Of a stretch of DNA of 64,000 nt, positions 1 to 7,061 are shown piece by piece. The number at the start of each line of letters is the position of its first letter. Within the stretch, counting starts at the first letter, position 1. The notes beneath the pieces were generated by a model. That model saw only the letters and a list, made by a program, of their open reading frames with translations, had not been told where the DNA came from and did no database searches. The DNA lies in the NCBI GenBank assembly GCA_964631865.1, contig CAZWAK010000021.1:5844-69843 (forward strand). Reading direction: 5' to 3'. The position numbers and the translations under genes are program-made. The stretch comes from JAFDVL01 sp964631865 (GTDB taxonomy: Bacteria > Acidobacteriota > Blastocatellia > RBC074).

Positions 1-2
1 CC

Positions 3-80
3 CTCACCCTGCATCACGCCCTGGCTTCGCTCGGACAATTAGAAGTCTCCGGCTTCAATCGGCTGAAATACGGTTTGTGA
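3..80 (+). CDS. C-terminal end of an unidentified gene (partial)
   Basis: An open frame runs from the window edge to a TGA at 78-80 and ends in FNRLKYGL. It points toward recA, so the two genes converge on the hairpin-forming repeat at 91-187. Only 25 codons are visible, too few to identify the family. The coding call rests on the open frame, the codon choice and the position of the repeat, which usually follows genes here. Confidence 0.4.
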   Translation, partial: LTLHHALASLGQLEVSGFNRLKYGL

Positions 81-90
81 TGAGGAAACG

Positions 91-187
91 GTGGTTGGTG
101 GTCGGTGGTCGGTGGTCAGCAAGTAGAAATTGTTACCGGCAAAAAACCGGAGGATGCCGACCACTGGCCACCGACCACCGACCACCG
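91..187. repeat. Inverted heptad-repeat array, terminator-like
   Basis: Four 7-bp units of the type GTGGTCG (91-118) face four complementary units of the type GACCACC (159-186). The two blocks can fold into a long imperfect hairpin. A smaller stem (ACCGG/CCGGA type, about 136-151) lies in the loop. The element sits between two converging genes and may act as a bidirectional terminator. Other arrays with the same 7-bp period but different units are at 6430-6509, 6956-6990 and 13096-13137. Confidence 0.7.
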
Positions 188-197
188 TCTTACGGAT

Positions 198-1268
198 TTA
201 TTTGCCTTTGGCTTCTCCGGCATCCGCTGCCGCCGCGGCCTGCGCCTTGCTGCCGATGCCTAAGGCGTTGCGGACTTCGGTTTCGACGCGCGCACAGAGT
301 TCAGGATTGTCGCGCAGCGAATTCTTGGCGTTCTCGCGGCCTTGTCCGAGCCGTTCGCCGCGATACGAAAACCACGCGCCGGCCTTCTCGACAATTTTGT
401 TTTCGACGCCGATGTCAATGATTTCGCCCATCTTCGAGATGCCTTCGCCGTACATAATGTCGAACTCGCATTCGCGGAACGGCGGCGCAACTTTGTTTTT
501 GGCCACTTTGACTTTGGTGCGATTGCCCACCACGCTTTCGCCATCCTTGATCGCCCCGATGCGCCGAATGTCCACGCGAATCGTGGAATAAAACTTCAGC
601 GCGCGTCCGCCCGTAGTGGTCTCAGGGGATCCAAACATGACGCCTATCTTCTCGCGGATTTGGTTGATGAAAATCAAGCAGGTATTCGAGCGCCCTACGA
701 CGGCGGTGAGTTTGCGCAAGGCTTGCGACATCAAGCGCGCCTGCAAGCCCGGCAAGCTGTCGCCCATATCGCCTTCGAGTTCGGCACGCGGCGTCAACGC
801 GGCGACGGAGTCAATGACCATCACATCCACTGCGCCTGACCGCACGAGCGATTCGGCCACTTCCAACGCCTGCTCGCCGTGATCGGGTTGCGAGACCAAC
901 ATATCATCAATGTTGACGCCCAGCCGTTCGGCATACTTTGCATCCAGCGCGTGTTCCGCATCAATGTAGGCCGCAATGCCGCCGGCCTTTTGCGCTTCGG
1001 CCACCACGTGCAACGCGAGCGTCGTTTTGCCCGAACTTTCCGGGCCATAGATTTCAATGATTCTGCCGCGCGGAAATCCGCCCACGCCGAGCGCCGCGTC
1101 AATGCCAATGCTGTTGGTCGAAATGACAGGCAGGTCTTCGATGCGGCGCTCACCCAAGCGCATCACCGTGCCTTTGCCAAATTGTTTTTCGAGATTGGCG
1201 ATGGCGATTTCAATCGCTTTGGTCTTTTCGCCTTTGTCCACTTTTTCTGTCGGTCGTTCAAGTGCCAT
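198..1268 (-). CDS. recA: Recombinase RecA
   Basis: RecA (356 aa) binds single-stranded DNA, performs ATP-dependent strand exchange and triggers LexA-type autocleavage. The Walker A motif GPESSGKTT is near residue 75, followed by the usual core with MVIDSVAAL (Walker B) and the FINQIREKIG segment. The short Ala/Lys-rich acidic tail is typical. Length matches the family. The ATG at 1268 is preceded by a purine-rich AAAGGGA. The gene stands alone, without recX. A dyad at 1306-1342 lies just upstream and could be an SOS operator, but no LexA consensus was recognised. Identity is certain from the motifs. Confidence 0.98.
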   Translation of the reverse strand: MALERPTEKVDKGEKTKAIEIAIANLEKQFGKGTVMRLGERRIEDLPVISTNSIGIDAALGVGGFPRGRIIEIYGPESSGKTTLALHVVAEAQKAGGIAAYIDAEHALDAKYAERLGVNIDDMLVSQPDHGEQALEVAESLVRSGAVDVMVIDSVAALTPRAELEGDMGDSLPGLQARLMSQALRKLTAVVGRSNTCLIFINQIREKIGVMFGSPETTTGGRALKFYSTIRVDIRRIGAIKDGESVVGNRTKVKVAKNKVAPPFRECEFDIMYGEGISKMGEIIDIGVENKIVEKAGAWFSYRGERLGQGRENAKNSLRDNPELCARVETEVRNALGIGSKAQAAAAADAGEAKGK

Positions 1269-1305
1269 ACACGTCCCTTTCTTGGCCTTTCAAAAATTGA
1301 CTTGC

Positions 1306-1342
1306 GTTTCATCTCTGCAAAGAGATGTTTCACAGATGAAAC
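1306..1342. promoter_or_regulatory. Nested dyad upstream of recA, possible operator
   Basis: GTTTCATCT (1306-1314) is mirrored by AGATGAAAC (1334-1342). Inside lies a second palindrome, CATCTCT-GCAA-AGAGATG (1310-1327). The dyad is about 40 bp upstream of the recA start on the recA side. Position and symmetry suggest a repressor site, plausibly for SOS control, but the sequence is not a known LexA box. Confidence 0.4.
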
Positions 1343-1485
1343 GCATCATATCACAGCTTGGCGGTTTGTCACGCGCAAACTGCGATTTTTTTCGATAGTA
1401 TCGAAGCGGTTTGGGATTTCATCTGGATAGCCCCGCGCGTGAGTATAGCCTCGAACGCGACAGGAATAAATCGCGGCGGACGGGT

Positions 1486-2709
1486 CTAGGTTTTTTTTCG
1501 GGAATGAAGCGGCGAGAGAGAGAAGGTGTTGAGGTCGCGGCGCAGGAGTTCAATGAAACGCGATTCGCTGACTTTGGTTTTGCGCGTCGGCACAAACGAA
1601 CTCCAATTGATCGCAGGCGGCAACGGCAATTCTTCGCCCGCGTTGGCCTGCAACGCCAAGCGATAATGCGAGACGCGCGGATTGATTTCGTAGGCCGCGC
1701 GAAAATGTGCTTGCGCTTCGTTGGGGCGATTCGATTGCCAATACAAGAAGCCCAGATCATACAACGCCGCATCGAAGCGCGGGTCGAGGCGCACGGCTTT
1801 TTGCAAATGTTTGAGAGCCTGATCGGCACGGCCCTGCTCCCAATAAATGCGCCCGACGAGGTAGTGCATTTCGGGTGCGGGTTGCAGTGCCAGCGCGCGT
1901 TTCAAATGTGTGAGAGCTTCGGTCAAATTGCGTTCGCGCGCCAGCAAGCGTCCCAAGCCGTAATGTGCCGCGAACGAATTTCGATCCAGGTCGAGCGCGC
2001 GTTGCAGATGGTCTTTGGCAATTTCAGTTTCGCCTTCGTCGCCGTTCAGCAAACCGAGCAACAAATGCGCGCCGAAGTGGCTGCCATCGAGATGCACGGC
2101 TTGTTGCAGGTAGGCGTAGGCTTCCGCCGCTTTGCCCAAGTGAAAGAAGTATTCGCCGAGAATAAAGGTCAGTTCGGGATTGTCCTGATCCAACGCCAGC
2201 GCGGTTTCGAGCAAGCGCAAGCCGCGTCGCATTTGTCCTTCGCCCAGGAGGATCACGCCCTGATCTACGAGGTCGGCAAATTTTTCGAGGTCTTTGCCTT
2301 TGTACAACGCAATGATGCGGTCGCAACGTTCATCCAGGCGGTCGCGTTCGATAGATTCTTCGTAGTGACGCGCGATGCGAATTTTCCAGCGTTGCTCCAA
2401 CTCTTCCTGATCCAACAACCCATGTTCGCTCAGCAAATCCGCCATCGCTTCGAGCATCATGTGATTGAAGAAGCTGCCCGTCGCTTGTTGTTGCGCGAGG
2501 TCGAGCAATTGTTCGAAGCGGTCGTTAGCGCGTTGCACAGCGGTTTCGAGGGCGCTGATGCGTTCGAGCAGATGTTCTTCAAACGGTGCCTCGCCGTAAT
2601 CAAACACATATCCGCGCGGGCGTGTGATGATATGCAAAGGCGTCCCACAGGCCAGGCAATACTCAGCACCGAAGGGGTTCGCGGATTTACAACGTTGGCA
2701 ATGAATCAT
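1486..2709 (-). CDS. Zinc-ribbon and TPR-repeat protein
   Basis: 407 aa. The N-terminus is a zinc ribbon (CQRC near residue 4 and CLAC near residue 18). A linker with a coiled-coil character follows (about 60-150). The remainder, about 165-380, is a run of tetratricopeptide repeats with the spacing and Gly/Ala/Tyr pattern of TPRs. Such proteins are scaffolds for protein-protein contacts, and no enzymatic domain is seen. There is no signal peptide, so it is probably cytoplasmic. It is transcribed in the same direction as recA but separated by over 200 bp. The specific role is unknown. Confidence 0.85.
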   Translation of the reverse strand: MIHCQRCKSANPFGAEYCLACGTPLHIITRPRGYVFDYGEAPFEEHLLERISALETAVQRANDRFEQLLDLAQQQATGSFFNHMMLEAMADLLSEHGLLDQEELEQRWKIRIARHYEESIERDRLDERCDRIIALYKGKDLEKFADLVDQGVILLGEGQMRRGLRLLETALALDQDNPELTFILGEYFFHLGKAAEAYAYLQQAVHLDGSHFGAHLLLGLLNGDEGETEIAKDHLQRALDLDRNSFAAHYGLGRLLARERNLTEALTHLKRALALQPAPEMHYLVGRIYWEQGRADQALKHLQKAVRLDPRFDAALYDLGFLYWQSNRPNEAQAHFRAAYEINPRVSHYRLALQANAGEELPLPPAINWSSFVPTRKTKVSESRFIELLRRDLNTFSLSPLHSRKKT

Positions 2710-2855
2710 AAGAAGTACATCATCGGTGGCCAGGAGAAACGGCTTCCTTATTGTTCTGCCACGCGCTTCTTCACCGGTAGTATAAAAGCGAATCGCTCAA
2801 TTGCAATGCAGACATACTCTGAATGCCACAAAACGTCCACATATTTTTCCGCCGC

Positions 2856-4034
2856 TCAACGCTCCACCGCCAGCGCAACCGCGTTGCCGCCGCCTAAACA
2901 GAGGCTCGCAATGCCGCGTTTGGCGGCGCGTCGTTTCATCTCGAACAAGAGCGTCGTCAGCACGCGCCCGCCCGATGCGCCAATCGGATGACCGAGCGCC
3001 ACCGCTCCGCCATTGACGTTGATGCGTGCGGGATCGAGTTCGAGTACGTTGGTCAACGCGACAGCCTGCGCCGAAAACGCTTCGTTGAATTCAAACAAAT
3101 CCACGTCTTGCAAATTCCATCCGGCTTTGGCTGCTACCTTCCGCGTCGCTTCGACCGGAGCCATCATCACGAGCTTCGGTTCGATGCCCGATGACGCTTG
3201 TGCGGTGATGCGTGCGAGCGGCTCGATGCGCAAGGCACGCGCCGTCTCTTCCGACGTCACAACCAATGCGGCGGAACCATCGTTGATTTGGGAAGCATTG
3301 CCTGCCGTTACCGTGCCGTCTTTGCGAAAGGCTGGTTTGAGTTTCGCTAAGGACTCAACTGTCGAATCTGCACGCGGCCCTTCGTCGGTCGCAAACATAA
3401 CGGGATCGCCTTTGCGTTGTGGAATGCTGATCGGAAAAATTTCTTCGCTGAAGCGGCCTGCTTCCATCGCGGCTACCGCTTTGCGATGTGAGTTGTAGGC
3501 GAAGTCATCTTGCATCGCGCGCGTGATTTGATAACGTTCGGCCACGACTTCACCGGTCTCGCCCATGTGCCAGTGATCGAGGGCACACCACAAACCATCA
3601 TGAATCATTACATCAATCAACTCGCCGTTGCCGAGCCGATAGCCTTCGCGCGCTTTCGGCAACAAATACGGCGCGTTCGTCATAGATTCCATCCCGCCCG
3701 CCACAATGATTTCCGCATCGCCACAAGCAATCGCCTGCGCCGCGAGCATCACGGACTTCAACCCGGAGCCGCAAACTTTATTGACGGTGAAGGCAGACAC
3801 TGCGGCAGGCAAGCCCGCTTTGAGTGCCGCCTGTCGCGCCGGGTTTTGTCCGACACCGGCTTGCAGCACACAGCCCATAATCACTTCGTCAATTTGACTC
3901 GCGTCGAGGCGTGCTCGTTCGAGCGCGGCCCGCACAGCGAACGAACCCAACTCCGGGGCAGAAAAGTTTTTGAGGGAACCTTGAAATTTGCCAATGGCAC
4001 TTCGTGCAGCACTGATGATAACGGCTTGTCTCAT
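2856..4034 (-). CDS. Acetyl-CoA C-acetyltransferase (thiolase)
   Basis: 392 aa thiolase that condenses or cleaves acyl-CoA (acetoacetyl-CoA to two acetyl-CoA or the reverse). The nucleophilic Cys is C88 in NKVCGSGLKSV. The C-terminal catalytic motifs are ALGHPIGASG and CLGGGNA. The ATG at 4034 is chosen because GGAGGA lies five bases upstream and the N-terminus MRQAVIISAARSAIGKF is typical; the longer frame to 4148 adds atypical sequence. It stands alone here, so a role in fatty-acid breakdown cannot be told from one in ketone or polyhydroxyalkanoate metabolism. Confidence 0.93.
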   Translation of the reverse strand: MRQAVIISAARSAIGKFQGSLKNFSAPELGSFAVRAALERARLDASQIDEVIMGCVLQAGVGQNPARQAALKAGLPAAVSAFTVNKVCGSGLKSVMLAAQAIACGDAEIIVAGGMESMTNAPYLLPKAREGYRLGNGELIDVMIHDGLWCALDHWHMGETGEVVAERYQITRAMQDDFAYNSHRKAVAAMEAGRFSEEIFPISIPQRKGDPVMFATDEGPRADSTVESLAKLKPAFRKDGTVTAGNASQINDGSAALVVTSEETARALRIEPLARITAQASSGIEPKLVMMAPVEATRKVAAKAGWNLQDVDLFEFNEAFSAQAVALTNVLELDPARINVNGGAVALGHPIGASGGRVLTTLLFEMKRRAAKRGIASLCLGGGNAVALAVER

Positions 4035-4362
4035 ATCTTCCTCCGTGACGCTAGCGTGAGCGAGCACGCCAGCAGTCGTTTGGATTATAACGGCTGACCG
4101 ATGAGAGTCAATCAACTTGGCAGCAGAAGCGACTAGGTACGCACGCATCCTGCCTGCTTGTCTGCAAAAGCCAAAGAAGATGTTACGAGAAAGTCAGCAC
4201 GCCGGATGTGTGCATACCCAACCTCTCGCACTCAGAAAAATTTAATGGAAAAATTTAGCCAACCCAAAGAAATCCGCTCGCTTCTAAGGCGGCGTAAATT
4301 GCAGTGACGTTGCTTGAAAATTATGTGAGAAGGTTCGTGCATAACGACAATAGGAGGAAACT
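4035..4362. other. Divergent intergenic region
   Basis: This 328-bp spacer separates the thiolase gene (leftward) from the BON-domain gene (rightward), so it must hold two promoters. No convincing -35/-10 pair, operator or RNA was recognised. Confidence 0.5.
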
Positions 4363-4902
4363 ATGAAACACGTGAGAACATTATTTTTACTGATCGCTTT
4401 GACAATGGTTGCTGCACTGCCGAGCGTGGCGGCGACAAACACGACGGACGAATTCAAACTCGTCGAGAAGGTGCGCAAAGAATTAGTGACGCTGCCATTC
4501 TTCAGTGTCTTTGACAACTTTTCATTCAACTACAAAGACGGCGTCGTGACGCTGATGGGACAAGTCACGCGCCCGACGTTGAAGAGCGATGCCGAGCGCG
4601 TGGTCGCGCGTGTCGCGGGTGTGGAGCAGGTCATCAACCACATCGAAGTGTTGCCGCTCTCGCCCTTCGATGATCGCATCCGCTTAGCCACGTTTCGCGC
4701 CATCTATCGTCAGCCGGGATTGGATCGCTTGGCGTTCCTAGCCAATCCGCCTGTGCGCATTATCGTCAAGAATGGCAACGTGACGCTCGAAGGTGTGGTG
4801 CTGAATGAAGGCGATAAAATTCGCGCGTTCATCGCCGCCAACGGTGTGTCGAATGTATTCTCCGTCACCAACAATCTGCGGACGGAGATTGCGAAGAGAT
4901 AA
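4363..4902 (+). CDS. Exported BON-domain protein
   Basis: 179 aa with an N-terminal signal peptide (MKHVRTLFLLIALTMV, cleavage near ALPSVAA). Two BON modules follow, about 40-100 and 105-175. Each has the pattern of a predicted helix, a conserved NGxVTL strand turn (DGVVTLMG and NGNVTLEG) and a V-N-x-L/I-E ending. BON domains bind phospholipid membranes or other surfaces, as in OsmY. The protein probably works in the periplasm, perhaps under envelope stress. A strong RBS (AGGAGG) precedes the ATG, and a strong terminator follows at 4928. The gene is monocistronic. Confidence 0.88.
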   Translation: MKHVRTLFLLIALTMVAALPSVAATNTTDEFKLVEKVRKELVTLPFFSVFDNFSFNYKDGVVTLMGQVTRPTLKSDAERVVARVAGVEQVINHIEVLPLSPFDDRIRLATFRAIYRQPGLDRLAFLANPPVRIIVKNGNVTLEGVVLNEGDKIRAFIAANGVSNVFSVTNNLRTEIAKR

Positions 4903-4927
4903 TTTTTACATGTGAGAAGTGAGGGAT

Positions 4928-4965
4928 TCGGGCCGAAGCGCAAAACGCTTCGGCCCGATTTTTTT
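4928..4965 (+). terminator. Rho-independent terminator of the BON gene
   Basis: A perfect 13-bp stem (arms 4928-4940 and 4946-4958) with loop CAAAA is followed by seven T residues. It ends the BON-protein transcript about 25 bp after the stop codon and insulates glmM. Confidence 0.95.
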
Positions 4966-5052
4966 GTAGCGTCTTTTTCGCTTTTCGATTATCTTCCCGC
5001 CTCTTGTTTCCAACAAACAGACCGGCCCCAATCCTCATACACGAAACAACCT

Positions 5053-6402
5053 ATGAAAAAATTATTTGGCACAGATGGCATTCGCGGCGAAGCAGGCCAA
5101 TACCCGCTCGATGAAACCACCATCGAACAATTCGGTTATTCGTTAGCCACACATTTACAAAAGCGCGTCGGGCACATGCCGCTGATTGTCTTGGGACGCG
5201 ACACACGCGAATCAGGCGAGTGGATCGAAGCCGCCGTGATTCGCGGCCTCCTCGCCGCTCAAGCGCAGTATCAATCCGCAGGCATTATCACCACGCCCGG
5301 CGTGGCCTATCTCACGCGCCACCTCGAAGCTGTCGCAGGCATCGTCATTTCCGCGTCGCACAATCCGTTTCAGGACAACGGGCTGAAAGTGTTTGCGCCG
5401 TCCGGGCAAAAGCTGGACGAGGCGATGGAGCAAGCCATTGAAGCCGACTTGCACGCCGCAACCGCAGCGATCATTCCGCCGGTCAATATTACGAGAAACA
5501 TCGAACACGAAGCCGAGCTTCAGCAAAAATATTTGCAGTTTCTGCAAACGGAATTGGGCGGTAAGCGCATGCTGGCAGGCTTACAAATCGTGCTGGATTG
5601 TGCGAACGGTGCGTCGTATCAACTCGCGCCGACGCTGTTCCGCTCGCTCGGCGCGGATGTAACGGCCATTCACGACACGCCCACCGGTCGCAACATCAAC
5701 CTGGATTGCGGCGCGCTCCACACCGAACAGCTACAAGCCAAAGTTGTCGAATGCCAAGCCGATTTAGGCATCGCGTTCGACGGCGACGCGGATCGTTCCT
5801 TGTTTGTGGATGCACACGGCAATTTGGTAGACGGCGATCAAGTGCTGTTCATCGTCGCCGAATATCTCGCGTCCAAAAACGAACTCAAAGGCCATCGCGT
5901 CGTCGCCACCGTAATGAGCAATCTCGGCCTCGAACTAGGCTTGCAACAACGCGGCATCAAGCTGGTGCGCACGAATGTCGGCGACAAATACGTGCTGGAC
6001 GAATTGCTCAAAAACGGCGGCAGCATCGGCGGTGAACAATCTGGGCACGTGATCTTTCCCCAGATTTCACTGGCGGGTGACGGCATGATCACTGCGCTCG
6101 AAGTCTTGAACGTGATGAAAGAAACAGGCCAAAGCTTAGCCGCATTGACCAGCGGCTTCACGCGCTATCCGCAAGTCATCATCAACGTCAAAGTCAGCAG
6201 CAAACCGCCGCTCGAATCCGTCGCACCCATCAAAGCGATGATGGACAAACTCAACGCCGAGTTGGAAGGCAATGGACGTTTGTTGTTGCGCTATTCCGGC
6301 ACGGAAAATCTGGCGCGTGTGATGATCGAAGGCCAGGACGAAGCCACGATTCGCGCCCAAGCCGAAGCGATGGCGCAGGTGTTGCGCGAGAATTTGGGTT
6401 GA
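5053..6402 (+). CDS. glmM: Phosphoglucosamine mutase
   Basis: 449 aa. GlmM converts glucosamine-6-phosphate to glucosamine-1-phosphate on the route to UDP-GlcNAc for peptidoglycan and lipopolysaccharide. The phosphoserine motif ISASHNP has Ser102. The Mg-binding loop DGDADR is at 243-248, GGEQSGH is the substrate loop, and RYSGTENLARVM near the C-terminus binds phosphate. The start at 5053 gives the family N-terminus MKKLFGTDGIRG; the frame is open upstream but that part is not conserved. Length fits the family. A heptad-repeat hairpin follows at 6430. Confidence 0.96.
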   Translation: MKKLFGTDGIRGEAGQYPLDETTIEQFGYSLATHLQKRVGHMPLIVLGRDTRESGEWIEAAVIRGLLAAQAQYQSAGIITTPGVAYLTRHLEAVAGIVISASHNPFQDNGLKVFAPSGQKLDEAMEQAIEADLHAATAAIIPPVNITRNIEHEAELQQKYLQFLQTELGGKRMLAGLQIVLDCANGASYQLAPTLFRSLGADVTAIHDTPTGRNINLDCGALHTEQLQAKVVECQADLGIAFDGDADRSLFVDAHGNLVDGDQVLFIVAEYLASKNELKGHRVVATVMSNLGLELGLQQRGIKLVRTNVGDKYVLDELLKNGGSIGGEQSGHVIFPQISLAGDGMITALEVLNVMKETGQSLAALTSGFTRYPQVIINVKVSSKPPLESVAPIKAMMDKLNAELEGNGRLLLRYSGTENLARVMIEGQDEATIRAQAEAMAQVLRENLG

Positions 6403-6429
6403 GTTTTGAAGTAAGGCTGTTGGTAGAAA

Positions 6430-6509
6430 GAATAGCGAATAGAGAATGAAGAATTGAGAATTGGCGTGTCAGTTCAGGGTTATTCTCCATTCTCTATTCT
6501 CCATTCTTC
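6430..6509. repeat. Facing heptad arrays between convergent genes
   Basis: Five units of type GAATAGA/GAATTGA (6430-6464) face four units of type ATTCTCC (6482-6509), all with a strict 7-bp period. The two blocks are roughly complementary and can form a hairpin between glmM and the convergent four-helix-bundle gene. No T-run of a classical terminator is present. Confidence 0.75.
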
Positions 6510-6520
6510 CCACCAATCAA

Positions 6521-6889
6521 TCACAGGGTTTCGCCAAAGCCTTTTGATGATTTGAGAATTGCCACCAATAGCTTTTTGATCTCTTCCCAATCGTCGTGAA
6601 TGGACGCAAACTGATTGGCGTCCAAAAATTCGCCATCGCGCAGCAACTCCAACCAGTACTCAGTTTTACTCGTTCGTTGTAAGGCGGCTCCCATCTCACG
6701 GATGAAAGCGTCTCTGGCACCTGCCTCCTGCGCGGCTTTCACATGCGCGCCAATCGCCGTACCATTCGTCAAGGCTTCTTTGCTCAAAACGTACTCGTGT
6801 TTCTCTTCGCACAGATGTTTGTAAAGTTTCACGATGCGCAGGGCAAAGGCATACGACTTTTTCAAAATAGGGTTTTCTTTTTCGGTCAT
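6521..6889 (-). CDS. Four-helix bundle protein (23S-IVP family)
   Basis: 122 aa, all predicted helical, with the family pattern ALRIVKLYKHL near the N-terminus, SKEALTNGTAIGAHVKAAQEA in the middle and KTEYWLELL in the third helix. Proteins of this family form pentameric four-helix bundles and are found inside 23S rRNA intervening sequences, as accessory proteins of diversity-generating retroelements, or as orphans. No retroelement is nearby. Start 6889 is chosen for MTEKEN with AAGGA upstream. The gene is flanked on both sides by heptad repeats (6482-6509, 6956-6990), which suggests it moved as a unit. Molecular function is unknown. Confidence 0.85.
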   Translation of the reverse strand: MTEKENPILKKSYAFALRIVKLYKHLCEEKHEYVLSKEALTNGTAIGAHVKAAQEAGARDAFIREMGAALQRTSKTEYWLELLRDGEFLDANQFASIHDDWEEIKKLLVAILKSSKGFGETL

Positions 6890-6955
6890 AGTTTTTCCTT
6901 TGTTTGATTGATTACCAAGTCCGTCGCCAATATTATTCCCAACTTGAGCAACAAC

Positions 6956-6990
6956 CAATTCTCAATTCTTCATTCGCCATTCTCCATTCA
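6956..6990. repeat. Heptad-repeat array
   Basis: Five 7-bp units of type CAATTCT/CCATTCT in strict register. They lie between the divergent starts of the four-helix-bundle gene and the PIG-L gene, and closely match the units at 6482-6509. Confidence 0.75.
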
Positions 6991-7061
6991 TTTACAAAAT
7001 GGTTTGAAAGTTGAGAAGCAAGCCTTGCGCAGAAGGCCAAAGAACTTGTAGAAGGCTGACC

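Noticed and set aside
1411..2991. 526-codon frame on the plus strand opposite the TPR gene
   Set aside because: It is an antisense shadow; the minus strand has the zinc ribbon and clear TPR repeats.
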